A DNA stretch of 64,000 nt, from positions 932,501 to 996,500 of the forward strand of contig NZ_CP157804.1 of assembly GCF_040112705.1 (NCBI RefSeq), written 5' to 3'. Origin of the DNA: Flagellimonas sp. MMG031. GTDB taxonomy: Bacteria > Bacteroidota > Bacteroidia > Flavobacteriales > Flavobacteriaceae. Shown here in pieces: positions 9,280-17,951 of this stretch (positions within the stretch are counted from its first letter, which is position 1; each line of letters begins with the position of its first letter). Both the position numbers and the translations under genes were made by a program. The notes under the pieces are model-generated. The model saw only the letters and a program-made list of their open reading frames with translations, had not been told where the DNA came from and did not search any database.

Positions 9280-11742
9280 TCATTTGGTTAGTTTATTTAC
9301 CATCCGTTTGATACGGTCAGCCAGTTTTTCGTTGGACAATTTTTCCCGCAACCTGTCCGTGATAATGGGAAACGAGAGGGGTGTAGGTTGTGAGCATTTT
9401 CGCCAAACGATTTCTTGTTCACCGATACGTTCCAAAGCCAATCGCAAACGACCTTCTTCCAATTGGTGCTCAAAGGTTTCGGTATAGGCTTGTTGGTAGA
9501 GCAGGTTGTCATCCTCAAAATCACGGAACACATCGAACAACAATTCCGAACTGCTTTGCAGATGCTTCATTTTGACACCTTTTTCCGGATAGCCCGTAAA
9601 CACCATCCCGCTGATAACGGCAATATCACGGAACTTTCTACGTGCCATTTCGTTGGAATTCAAACTTTTTTGTAGGTCGGACAACATATACTCTGGCGTA
9701 AAAAGGTTGTTGTCCAAAATCTCCTGAATGTTGATTTCACGGTCCGATAGCAATTCAAAACCGTAATCGTTGAAGGCAAGTGAGCAGGTAATGGGAGCCA
9801 ACAAGCTAATCCGATACGCCAACAAACTGCTCATCCCTTCGTGAATGGCCCTGCCCTCAAACGGATAAAACATATGATGGTAGCCATCACGGGTCTTGAA
9901 GGTTTCGATCAAAAACTGATGGGGCTGGGGTACAATGCTTTCCTCCCGTTGTTTGTTGAACATGGGCTGCAAAGCCTGTATCTCTTCCGATTGCTCGTCA
10001 AATTCCAGTTCGGCGGTGTACAATTCTTGACGCAATAACTCGGACATCTTTGCAGAAAAGCTCAAACGTCCGCCCATCCAACTAGGTACCTTGTTTGTCC
10101 GTTTGGAAGAATTTCGAACGTGTGCGGCCATTCCTTTGATCCTTATGAATTCCAGATTTCGCCCTGCAAAGGTGAAAACATCGCCGGGGCTCAATTTGGA
10201 GATAAAATATTCCTCGATACTGCCAATGTACCCTCCTTTTTGATAGCGAACAGAAATTGTGGCATCCCCAACAATGGTTCCTATTTGAAAACGGTGACGC
10301 ATGGCCACCGCCCTGCTGTTTACTTTAAATTTGCCGTCTTCTTCTACCTCTACTTTTTTGTATTCATCATAGCTCTTGAGACTTTGGCTTCCCATTACCA
10401 AAAAATTGAGCAGCCATTGCCACTGTTCTTCGGTCAAGGTCTGGTAACAAAAGGTTTGTTTGATTTCTGGATAGATTTCATCAGCATAAAACCCATCTGA
10501 AACCGCCAAGGTGGTCAAATATTGAATAAGGACATCAAAACTGTTCAAGTAGGGGATACGGTCTTCCACAGCACTGTTCAAAACCGCTTTTTGCATGGCC
10601 GAAGCTTCGACCAGCTCTATGGCATGAGTGGGCAGAAAATGAATGACGCTTTCTTTACCAGGTCGGTGACCGCTGCGTCCCGCGCGCTGCAAGAAACGGG
10701 CAACGCCTTTGGGTCCACCAATTTGGATCACGGTTTCCACAGGCGCAAAATCTACACCAAGGTCCAAACTGGATGTACAGACCACAGCCTTTAGGCTTTC
10801 GTTGCGAATGGCCTGCTCTACCCATAATCGGGTTTCCTTATTGATGCTCCCATGGTGCATGGCCATTTCCCCGGCGAACTCGGGATATTTTTCCAATATT
10901 TTCTGAAACCATATTTCGCATTGACTGCGCGTATTGGTAAAAAGCAAGGTAGTTTTACTGTTATTGATGATGGGCACCACCTGGTCCAAAAGATGCAGTC
11001 CCAAATGTCCGCGCCACGGAAAGGTTTCCATTTGCTTTGGAATAATACTTTTGACGGTGATTTTCTTGTTGAGGTTGGCCTTGACCAAAACCGAATTTTC
11101 CAGTTCTGGGGAGGTGGGTCCCAACAGTACTTCCCGTGCTTGTTCCAAATTCCCAATGGTGGCCGATATGCCCCAAATCCGTAACTCTTTGCAAATTGTT
11201 TTTAGGCGGGATAGCCCGAGTTCCATTTGAACGCCCCGTTTGGTGCCCAACAATTCGTGCCATTCGTCTACTACAATAGCCGAGCAATCCTTAAACGTTT
11301 TAGCATAATTTTTGGAGGATAGCAACAATTGTAAACTTTCGGGGGTAGTAATCAAAAGGTCGGGCATGTTGGTACGCATTTTGGCCCTTTCCTTGGTGGA
11401 GGTATCGCCTGTACGGATGCCCACGGTCATTTGCGTTTCCAAATCCTGGGTGATGCGTTCAGCGGATTGTTTGATTTCCTGCGAAAGCGCCCGTAGCGGC
11501 GTAATCCAAATGGCTTTTAATCCCTTTTTATGCTTTGTCTTGTAATCAGGGTTGTTTTTAATGTAGTTGAGCACGATGGGAAACCAAAGTGCATAGGTTT
11601 TTCCGCTACCCGTGGGCGCATTTAATAGGCCGTGTTTTCCATCCAAAAAAGCTTTCCAGCTCTCCTTTTGAAAAGGGAATGGCTTCCAATCTTGTTCTTG
11701 GAACCAATTTTCGGCGATATGGAAGAGGTCCTTTTGACTCAT
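9280..11742 (-). CDS. DNA-ligase-associated DEXH-box helicase (Lhr-like)
   Basis: 820 residues. Walker A NAPTGSGKTYA (around 41-50), Walker B VVDEWHEL (DEWH around 157), motif III SATIG, and motif VI QRAGRSGHRPG mark an SF2 helicase of the Lhr type, followed by the long Lhr-core C-terminal region. Members of this subfamily are encoded beside bacterial ATP-dependent DNA ligases and are thought to act in DNA damage repair. Its start overlaps the ligase stop by 4 bases (11739-11742), which indicates translational coupling. Confidence 0.9.
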   Translation of the reverse strand: MSQKDLFHIAENWFQEQDWKPFPFQKESWKAFLDGKHGLLNAPTGSGKTYALWFPIVLNYIKNNPDYKTKHKKGLKAIWITPLRALSQEIKQSAERITQDLETQMTVGIRTGDTSTKERAKMRTNMPDLLITTPESLQLLLSSKNYAKTFKDCSAIVVDEWHELLGTKRGVQMELGLSRLKTICKELRIWGISATIGNLEQAREVLLGPTSPELENSVLVKANLNKKITVKSIIPKQMETFPWRGHLGLHLLDQVVPIINNSKTTLLFTNTRSQCEIWFQKILEKYPEFAGEMAMHHGSINKETRLWVEQAIRNESLKAVVCTSSLDLGVDFAPVETVIQIGGPKGVARFLQRAGRSGHRPGKESVIHFLPTHAIELVEASAMQKAVLNSAVEDRIPYLNSFDVLIQYLTTLAVSDGFYADEIYPEIKQTFCYQTLTEEQWQWLLNFLVMGSQSLKSYDEYKKVEVEEDGKFKVNSRAVAMRHRFQIGTIVGDATISVRYQKGGYIGSIEEYFISKLSPGDVFTFAGRNLEFIRIKGMAAHVRNSSKRTNKVPSWMGGRLSFSAKMSELLRQELYTAELEFDEQSEEIQALQPMFNKQREESIVPQPHQFLIETFKTRDGYHHMFYPFEGRAIHEGMSSLLAYRISLLAPITCSLAFNDYGFELLSDREINIQEILDNNLFTPEYMLSDLQKSLNSNEMARRKFRDIAVISGMVFTGYPEKGVKMKHLQSSSELLFDVFRDFEDDNLLYQQAYTETFEHQLEEGRLRLALERIGEQEIVWRKCSQPTPLSFPIITDRLREKLSNEKLADRIKRMVNKLTK

Positions 11743-13451
11743 TTCTTATTGGATTCCTTCGTTCCACTCGGAATTAGTGCTTTTAACTCGTCCAATGTGT
11801 TGGCTTCTTCGATTTTCTTGTCCTTTCGCCATCTCAAAATCCTTGGAAAACGGGTAGCGACACCGCTTTTGTGGCGTTTGGAAGGAGCGATACCTTCAAA
11901 AGCGATTTCAAACACATGCTGCGGGGTGACGCTTCGGACAGGGCCGAAACGGTCCAAGGTATTTTTCTTGATCCAGGCATCCACTTGTCTAAACTCTTTG
12001 TCGGTAAGCCCGGAATATGCCTTGGCAAAGGTGACCAGTTCTTTATCACCTTCTTCGTTTTCATCCCAGAGGGCAAAAGTGTAGTCGGTAAAAAGGTTAC
12101 TGCGTCGACCGTGACCGCGCATCGCGTAGGTGAGTACGGCATCAATGGTTAGCGGGTCAACTTTCCATTTCCACCAATCCCCTTTTTTGCGCCCAACTTG
12201 ATAGGTGGATTCGTTTCGTTTGAGCATAAGGCCCTCGCTGCGTTTTTCCCTAGACTTTTCCCTTTCTTTGGTCACTTTGTCCCATGAATCGAATTGCATT
12301 CGTTCGGATAGGAGCAACGGTAATTCGTTACCAGATGAGTTGCTTCGACTCATTTCGACTTCCTGCCCGTCCGGCAGGCGGGCGCTCAATGACCAGCGCT
12401 CGGCGTCCTGATGATTGAGCGTAGTCGAAATCACAGACTCTAAAATTTTTCTTCGCTCCAGATAAGTTTTATTCCTGATGTCCCTCCCCTTCCATTCCAA
12501 AATATCATATACTTTCAATTTGACGGGAATCTTTTCTAAAAGTGATCTTGAAATATTTTTACGGCCGATGCGTGTCTGCAAATCTTTAAAAGTTCCGATT
12601 TCGCCCTTGGGATAGGGGAGCAGTTCACCGTCCAGAACGGTTCCATTGGGGATGACGCCAACGAAGGCTTCAAATTCCGGATATTTATCGGTGACCAGTT
12701 CTTCCCCACGGCTCCAAACAAAGAGTTCATCATTTCGAAGAATCACTTGGCAGCGAATACCATCCCATTTGTGTTCTACGGACCATTGGTTTACATCCCC
12801 CAAGTCGGAAACATCTTCTTCCACAGCATACGCCAAGTAAAAAGGATAGGGTTTGGATAGGTAATCGCTCTCCTTTTCTTCCAAAACAAGATCGTGAAAT
12901 GAAATGCGGTTCGGGTCCCAATTCCCCATTAACTTGTAGGCGAGAATATCCTCCTCGATACCCGTAGCTTTGGAAAGTGCCCGGGTCATTAATTTTTGGC
13001 TTACCCCGATACGGAAACCGCCTGTAATCAATTTGGTGAAGACAAACCTTTCGTAGTAATCCAGCACGGACCAATTTTGAAATAGGTATTCTTTTTTTTC
13101 TGCTTCGGACTTTGGTTTTAGGGCAATCATCTCCTGTAAAAATGTGGTCAATGATTTTTTGGAGCCTTTTTCTGATGATGGTACTACCAAGGCAATGGTC
13201 TCTGCCAAATCCCCAACAATATGGTAACTTTCTTCGAACAGCCAAGCAGGGATGTTGGAGAGCTCCGCGGCCCATGTGCGCAGCAAAGTTGTGTTTACTG
13301 GTCGTGGAGGTCTTCGGTGGGAGAGAATCGCAATGGTCCAAACCTTATCCTTATCGGTCGCCTCTAAAAAATAGTTGGAGAGCGCCTGTACCTTTACATT
13401 GGTTTTGTTGGTGCCATCCAAGGTTTTTATGAGCTGGGCAAACTGTCTCAT
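11739..13451 (-). CDS. ATP-dependent DNA ligase of the ligase-associated repair cassette
   Basis: 570 residues from ATG 13451. The frame is open to 13643, but the extra 64 codons overlap the exonuclease coding sequence out of frame and have no family character. The nucleotidyltransferase motif I is HKWDGIR with the adenylated Lys228; GELL and the C-terminal KWK motif (WWKWKVDP) complete the ligase core, preceded by a DNA-binding domain. Overlaps of 4 bases at both ends link it to the exonuclease and the helicase. Unusual feature: about 30 residues (…DAERWSLSARLPDGQEVEMS…) are the translation of a palindromic repeat inserted between ERRKILESVIS and LLLSERM, probably in a surface loop between the catalytic and OB domains. 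Confidence 0.9.
   Translation of the reverse strand: MRQFAQLIKTLDGTNKTNVKVQALSNYFLEATDKDKVWTIAILSHRRPPRPVNTTLLRTWAAELSNIPAWLFEESYHIVGDLAETIALVVPSSEKGSKKSLTTFLQEMIALKPKSEAEKKEYLFQNWSVLDYYERFVFTKLITGGFRIGVSQKLMTRALSKATGIEEDILAYKLMGNWDPNRISFHDLVLEEKESDYLSKPYPFYLAYAVEEDVSDLGDVNQWSVEHKWDGIRCQVILRNDELFVWSRGEELVTDKYPEFEAFVGVIPNGTVLDGELLPYPKGEIGTFKDLQTRIGRKNISRSLLEKIPVKLKVYDILEWKGRDIRNKTYLERRKILESVISTTLNHQDAERWSLSARLPDGQEVEMSRSNSSGNELPLLLSERMQFDSWDKVTKEREKSREKRSEGLMLKRNESTYQVGRKKGDWWKWKVDPLTIDAVLTYAMRGHGRRSNLFTDYTFALWDENEEGDKELVTFAKAYSGLTDKEFRQVDAWIKKNTLDRFGPVRSVTPQHVFEIAFEGIAPSKRHKSGVATRFPRILRWRKDKKIEEANTLDELKALIPSGTKESNKK
12343..12431. repeat. Palindromic repeat inserted inside the DNA ligase gene
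   Basis: TTCGACTCATTTCGACT at the left and AGTCGAAAT at the right enclose CCTGCCCGTCCGGCAGGCGG and GATTGAGCGTAG, all components of the repeat families seen between genes. It is in frame and has no stop codon in the ligase reading frame. Confidence 0.75.
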
Positions 13452-14476
13452 TCCACTTCCGATTTTTCCTGTTCGGTAGCATTGACCTCGGACAGCTCCC
13501 CTTCGTATTGCGTGGCTTCTGTTCGGGCATCGTATCCCAATTCTTGCAAATATTTGGAGAAAATATCCGTATAGCCATGGGTACAGATGATTTTTTCTGC
13601 TCCCGTAGCTTCTACAGTTTGCAACAGTCCGTTCCAATCGCAATGGTCGCTCAACACAAAGCCTTTATCAATGGCCCTGCGTCTTCGGGCACCCCGAAAC
13701 GCCATCCATCCGCTTGCCGTAGCCGTAACATAGGGCACCATTTTGCGGATCCAAGTGCTACCGTGGGCACTAGGAGGTGCCACCACGATGTTGCCCAAAA
13801 GCTCGTCTTTTTTGGTGTCCTTGGTAATCAAATGGGTCGGGGGTAAATCGACCAAGGGCCGTAATACCTCTGTCATGTTCTCCACGGCTCCGTGTGTGTA
13901 AATTTTTCCGATGGAGGTGTCCAAATGTTTGAGCAAACGCTGTGCCTTGCCCAAGGAATAACCGAACAATACGGAGGTTTTTCCTTCCGATTTGTTCTGG
14001 GCCCACCACTGGTTGATGTCGTTGAACACTTCTTTTTGCGGTCTCCATTGAAAGGCAGGCAATCCAAAGGTACATTCTGTGATGAAGGTGTGGCACTTTA
14101 CCAATTCGAATGGCGTGGTGAGACCGTCGTCCTCGATTTTGTAATCCCCCGTAAAGACCCAAACCTCCCCTTTGTGCTCTACCCGTATTTGGGAAGAACC
14201 CACCATATGTCCGGCTGGGTGCAAACTGAACTTTACATTGTTCAAGCTGAAGGTCTCGCCCCAATCCTTACCGGAAATGTTCACATCGCCTAGACGATGT
14301 TGTACAATGGGAACATTCTTGTGGTGGGTAATGTATTTTTGATGCCCCCATCTGCTGTGATCGGCATGTCCGTGCGAAATGATGGCTTTATCCACAGGTC
14401 TCCATGGGTCCAAATACACATCCGCTTGTTCACAGTAGATTCCTTTGGGGGTAAATTGCAGCAAAGGTGTTTTCAT
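13448..14476 (-). CDS. DNA-ligase-associated exonuclease (metallo-beta-lactamase/beta-CASP-like)
   Basis: 342 residues. The zinc ligand motif HGHADHS (His35, His37, Asp39, His40) lies near the N-terminus, followed by AGHMVGSSQ and, near the end, SDHCDWNGL and CTHGYTD. This matches the ligase-associated exonuclease family related to the SNM1/mRNA 3'-processing nucleases. It would trim DNA ends before ligation. It is the first gene of the exonuclease-ligase-helicase-PdeM operon and overlaps the ligase start by 4 bases. Confidence 0.88.
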   Translation of the reverse strand: MKTPLLQFTPKGIYCEQADVYLDPWRPVDKAIISHGHADHSRWGHQKYITHHKNVPIVQHRLGDVNISGKDWGETFSLNNVKFSLHPAGHMVGSSQIRVEHKGEVWVFTGDYKIEDDGLTTPFELVKCHTFITECTFGLPAFQWRPQKEVFNDINQWWAQNKSEGKTSVLFGYSLGKAQRLLKHLDTSIGKIYTHGAVENMTEVLRPLVDLPPTHLITKDTKKDELLGNIVVAPPSAHGSTWIRKMVPYVTATASGWMAFRGARRRRAIDKGFVLSDHCDWNGLLQTVEATGAEKIICTHGYTDIFSKYLQELGYDARTEATQYEGELSEVNATEQEKSEVE

Positions 14477-14541
14477 AGCAGCCGTAAATTACAAATTTCT
14501 TTTGGTGCCCATTTTATATATTTTAATCTCTTTTAAAGATT

Positions 14542-14549
14542 TATATTTG
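14542..14549 (+). promoter_or_regulatory. Predicted -7 element for the TerB-like gene
   Basis: TATATTTG matches the TAnnTTTG box 18 bases before the ATG at 14568. The upstream -33 element is not evident. Confidence 0.4.
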
Positions 14550-14567
14550 TCCCACAAAATTTGAGAT

Positions 14568-14996
14568 ATGCCCATTTTAGATCTTTACGAGCACGGGGAC
14601 CACAAGAAAAACTTGGCTCATTTTGCCACTTTGGCAAGTTTGGCAGCTGTTGATGGGGAAATCAACCCCAAGGAGATGGCCGTTTTGGAAAAGTTTGCCT
14701 TTAAATTGAACATCAGCGAGGAGGAATTTAAGGAGGTGATGAAAAAGGAGAACAAATATCCAATCGAGACTCCTCACAGTGGCGAGCAACGATATAAGAG
14801 GCTATTCGAATTTTTTCAGATTATTTTCTCAGACCATGATATTGACGAACAAGAGAGGCGCATAGTGGAGAAATATGCTATTGGCCTTGGCTTCTCACCG
14901 AAATCGGCAGCAGAACTCGTCGATAAATCCATCAAAATTTTTACAGGAAGAATCCCATTCGAGGATTATCACGAATTGGTAAGGCGCGAAAGCTAG
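14568..14996 (+). CDS. TerB-family protein
   Basis: 142 residues, all-helical. The first half ([22 protein letters not shown]) and second half ([20 protein letters not shown]) each contain the acidic D-x-D/E-x-x-E helix-loop-helix pattern of the TerB fold, known for binding divalent metal in tellurite-resistance and stress systems. No ter operon neighbours are present; it is a stand-alone cytosolic protein of unknown role. Its stop overlaps the stop of fbp by 4 bases in tail-to-tail orientation. Confidence 0.7.
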   Translation: MPILDLYEHGDHKKNLAHFATLASLAAVDGEINPKEMAVLEKFAFKLNISEEEFKEVMKKENKYPIETPHSGEQRYKRLFEFFQIIFSDHDIDEQERRIVEKYAIGLGFSPKSAAELVDKSIKIFTGRIPFEDYHELVRRES

Positions 14997-16000
14997 TATT
15001 TCGCCATAAATTCCTCTGCTTTCTCTACCATTTTTTTGCTTCCGCAGAAAAAAGGAACCCTTTGGTGCAATTCGGTGGGCTGGATTTCCATGATTCGCTG
15101 AAAGCCATCGCTCGCCTTACCATTGGCCTGCTCGGCCAAAAACGCCATGGGGTTGCATTCGTACAGCAAACGAAGTTTTCCATTTTGTGCCTTGCTGGTT
15201 TTGGGATAGATGTAAATTCCACCCTTGATCATGTTTCGATGAAAATCCGAGACCAGCGAACCGATATACCGTGAAGTGTAGGGCCTATCTCCTTCCTCCA
15301 TTTGACAGTATTTGATATAATCCTTTACCCCTTGCGGAAAATGCACATAGTTACCTTCATTTATGCTGTAGATATTCCCTATTTCCGAAAATTGCATGTT
15401 TGGATGGGATAGGTAAAAGGTGCCCAAGGCTGGATTAAGCGTGAAACCGTTTACCCCGTCCCCGGTGGTGTAGACCAGCATGGTCGATGTGCCGTAAATA
15501 ATGTAACCCGCCGCAATCTGATTCTTTCCGGGCTGTAAAAAGTCCTCCAAGGTCACCGGTGTTCCTACCGGAGTGACCCTTCTGTAAATGGAAAAAATGG
15601 TCCCCACCGAAACGTTTACATCTATGTTGGAAGAGCCGTCCAAAGGGTCTATCAAAACCACATATTTGTTTTGGTGCTGTTTGTCAAAACTGTTGATGCT
15701 GATAAAGTCCTCCTCCTCTTCCGAAGCAATGCCACAAACAATTTCACGATTTTTAAGGGTCTGGATGAATTTTTCATTGGCCAGAACATCCAATTTTTGT
15801 TGGTTTTCCCCCTGAATGTTGGTGTCTCCCGCAGCGCCGATAATGTCTACCAATCCCGCTTTGTTCACTTCGTGATTCACTACTTTTGCGGCCAAGCGAA
15901 TCCCGTTGAGCAGTCGTGAAAGTTCCCCAGAAGTATATTGAAATGAATTTTGATTGGCGATGATGAATTCACCGAGCGTGCGATGTTGTTTTTCAAACAT
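14993..16000 (-). CDS. fbp: Fructose-1,6-bisphosphatase class I
   Basis: 335 residues, the expected length. It hydrolyses fructose 1,6-bisphosphate in gluconeogenesis. The metal and substrate motif [10 protein letters not shown] (around 118-127), the acidic GIASEEEED site and the C-terminal [15 protein letters not shown] sugar-phosphate region are clear. The family is cytosolic and magnesium-dependent. It is divergent from the GNAT/aspartate kinase pair. Confidence 0.95.
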   Translation of the reverse strand: MFEKQHRTLGEFIIANQNSFQYTSGELSRLLNGIRLAAKVVNHEVNKAGLVDIIGAAGDTNIQGENQQKLDVLANEKFIQTLKNREIVCGIASEEEEDFISINSFDKQHQNKYVVLIDPLDGSSNIDVNVSVGTIFSIYRRVTPVGTPVTLEDFLQPGKNQIAAGYIIYGTSTMLVYTTGDGVNGFTLNPALGTFYLSHPNMQFSEIGNIYSINEGNYVHFPQGVKDYIKYCQMEEGDRPYTSRYIGSLVSDFHRNMIKGGIYIYPKTSKAQNGKLRLLYECNPMAFLAEQANGKASDGFQRIMEIQPTELHQRVPFFCGSKKMVEKAEEFMAKY

Positions 16001-16084
16001 GGAAAGGCTGTTTTATTTGAGGACAAATATCGGGCATTTTGTGAAACTACAACGTTTTCGAAAGACTTTAATTATGTAATTTTA

Positions 16085-16092
16085 TAACTTTG
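16085..16092 (+). promoter_or_regulatory. Predicted -7 element for the GNAT/aspartate kinase pair
   Basis: TAACTTTG fits TAnnTTTG, 19 bases before the ATG at 16112. No clear -33 element is visible. Confidence 0.4.
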
Positions 16093-16111
16093 AGTTTTAT
16101 TTGTAACAGTT

Positions 16112-16594
16112 ATGGAATATACGATCAGGGCGGCCCAACCCGAAGACATGGGGCAAGTTTTTCAACTGATTCAGGAATTGGCGCATTATGAAAAGGAGCC
16201 CGATGCTGTAGAGATTACCGAAGAGGATTTGGTACAGCACGGTTTTGGCGACCAAAAGATGTTCCATTGCTTTGTTGCAGATACGTCGAATGGAATCGCG
16301 GGCATTGCCTTGGTGTACCCAAGGTACTCCACATGGAAAGGACCTGCCGTCCATTTGGAGGATTTAATTGTTTCCGAGAAGATGCGGGGAAGTGGTTTGG
16401 GAACCGCTTTGCTGGATGAGGTCGTTAAATATGGACATAGTCTTGGGGTAAAACGGATATGTTGGGAAGTGCTGGATTGGAACGAGCCCGCTATCGAATT
16501 TTATGAAAAGAAAGGGGCCCATGTGCTAAGGGATTGGGACGTGGTGCAGCTGGATGAAGCAGGAATCAAAAATTACATGGAGAGCCTAAATTAG
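16112..16594 (+). CDS. GNAT-family N-acetyltransferase, diamine acetyltransferase-like
   Basis: 160 residues. The acetyl-CoA-binding motif A is VSEKMRGSGLGTALLDEV (R-G-x-G-x-G/A), with the typical N-terminal IRAAQPEDMGQVFQLIQELA and C-terminal EVLDWNEPAIEFYEKKGA. The layout resembles spermidine/spermine acetyltransferases, but substrate cannot be assigned. It probably shares a transcript with the aspartate kinase 28 bases downstream. Confidence 0.8.
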   Translation: MEYTIRAAQPEDMGQVFQLIQELAHYEKEPDAVEITEEDLVQHGFGDQKMFHCFVADTSNGIAGIALVYPRYSTWKGPAVHLEDLIVSEKMRGSGLGTALLDEVVKYGHSLGVKRICWEVLDWNEPAIEFYEKKGAHVLRDWDVVQLDEAGIKNYMESLN

Positions 16595-16622
16595 GCCGAC
16601 AATTTTATAGAAGATAAGATAC

Positions 16623-17873
16623 ATGAGGGTATTTAAGTTTGGTGGAGCATCGGTGAAGGATGCCGACGCAGTGAGAAATGTGGTGAATGTGCTTAAAGAG
16701 GTGGGTTACCAAGATACTTTGGTCGTCATTTCTGCGATGGGGAAGATGACCAACGCCATGGAAAAGGTGGTGGAGTCCTATTTTAATGATAAGGCCAATG
16801 TACAGTCATCGCTACAAGAGGTGGTGGAGTATCATCATAACATTATTACCAATCTTTTTCAAAACCAAAACCACCCGGTTTATAACCGAGTAAAGATGCT
16901 CTTTGATGAAGTAAGAGGCTTTTTGGCGTGGAATAAGTCGCCCAAATATGGCTTTGTGTACGATCAGGTGGTCTGTTATGGCGAACTATTGTCCAGTACC
17001 ATCGTCAGTGCCTATTTGAACGAGGTTGGGATTTCCAATCAATGGTTGGATGTCCGAACCCTTATCAAGACCGATACGACCAACAGGGATGCGCAAGTAC
17101 TTTGGGACCGTACCCAAGCAGAAGTACTTTCCCGTGTCGACGTTTCCAAATTGAACATTACCCAAGGCTTTTTGGGAAGTGACGACAACAATTTTACGAC
17201 TACCTTGGGAAGGGAGGGTTCCGATTATTCCGCTGCAATTTTGGCCTATTGCCTCAATGCGGAATCCGTCACCATTTGGAAGGATGTTCCCGGAGTATTG
17301 AACGCCGACCCCAGAAATTTTGAGAACGCCCAATTGTTGGACAAGATTTCATACCGCGAAGCCATCGAACTAGCATTTTATGGAGCTTCGGTAATCCATC
17401 CCAAAACCTTACAGCCGCTTCAGCGTAAGGAGATACCCCTTCATGTAAAATCCTTTGTGAATCCAAAGGATAAGGGTACTACTGTGGGCAAGGGCAACGG
17501 TATTGAGCCCAAGGTACCCTGCTTTATCGTAAAGAAGAACCAAGTGTTGCTCAAACTATCTTCACTGGATTTTTCATTTATCGTGGAGGATAACATCAGC
17601 GAAATCTTCAAGTTGTTCCATGACCACCGCTTAAAGGTCGATTTGATCCAAAATTCGGCCATCAGCTTTTCGGTCTGTTTGGACAATAAGTTTAGGGGTC
17701 TTCCGCCATTGCTGGAAGAGCTTAAACGCAAATTTAAGGTGGTTTGTCACGAAGATGTGTCGCTATACACCATTCGCCATTTTAACGACGATTCGGTCAA
17801 ATCCCTTCAAAATGGAAAGTCCGTACTGGTGGAGCAGCGAGGCAAGGAAACGGTTCAATTGGTTGTGAAGTAA
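16623..17873 (+). CDS. Aspartate kinase (short monofunctional form with one visible ACT region)
   Basis: 416 residues. The amino-acid kinase N-terminus is KFGGASV (residues 5-11; the usual form is KFGGTSV), followed by the TTLGREGSDYSAAILAYCL nucleotide region and an ACT-like C-terminal part from about residue 300. Aspartate kinase phosphorylates aspartate at the entrance to lysine, threonine and methionine synthesis. The Ala in place of Thr in the first motif is a mild deviation, so catalytic competence is likely but not certain. It follows the GNAT gene and ends before a small hairpin. Confidence 0.8.
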   Translation: MRVFKFGGASVKDADAVRNVVNVLKEVGYQDTLVVISAMGKMTNAMEKVVESYFNDKANVQSSLQEVVEYHHNIITNLFQNQNHPVYNRVKMLFDEVRGFLAWNKSPKYGFVYDQVVCYGELLSSTIVSAYLNEVGISNQWLDVRTLIKTDTTNRDAQVLWDRTQAEVLSRVDVSKLNITQGFLGSDDNNFTTTLGREGSDYSAAILAYCLNAESVTIWKDVPGVLNADPRNFENAQLLDKISYREAIELAFYGASVIHPKTLQPLQRKEIPLHVKSFVNPKDKGTTVGKGNGIEPKVPCFIVKKNQVLLKLSSLDFSFIVEDNISEIFKLFHDHRLKVDLIQNSAISFSVCLDNKFRGLPPLLEELKRKFKVVCHEDVSLYTIRHFNDDSVKSLQNGKSVLVEQRGKETVQLVVK

Positions 17874-17896
17874 TGATTTAGCCTTAATATTTGGGT

Positions 17897-17920
17897 AAAA
17901 AACCCTATAGGGTTTATTTT
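17897..17920 (+). terminator. Weak intrinsic terminator after the aspartate kinase gene
   Basis: AAACCCTATAGGGTTT palindrome (17900-17915) followed by ATTTT; the stem is only about six base pairs. Confidence 0.4.
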
Positions 17921-17951
17921 CTATCTTTACGCGTACCTAAATACGTTTTCT

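Noticed and set aside
13452..13643. 64-residue N-terminal extension of the DNA ligase
   Set aside because: It overlaps the exonuclease gene in another frame and lacks ligase-family sequence; ATG 13451 gives a normal start and a 4-base coupling overlap.
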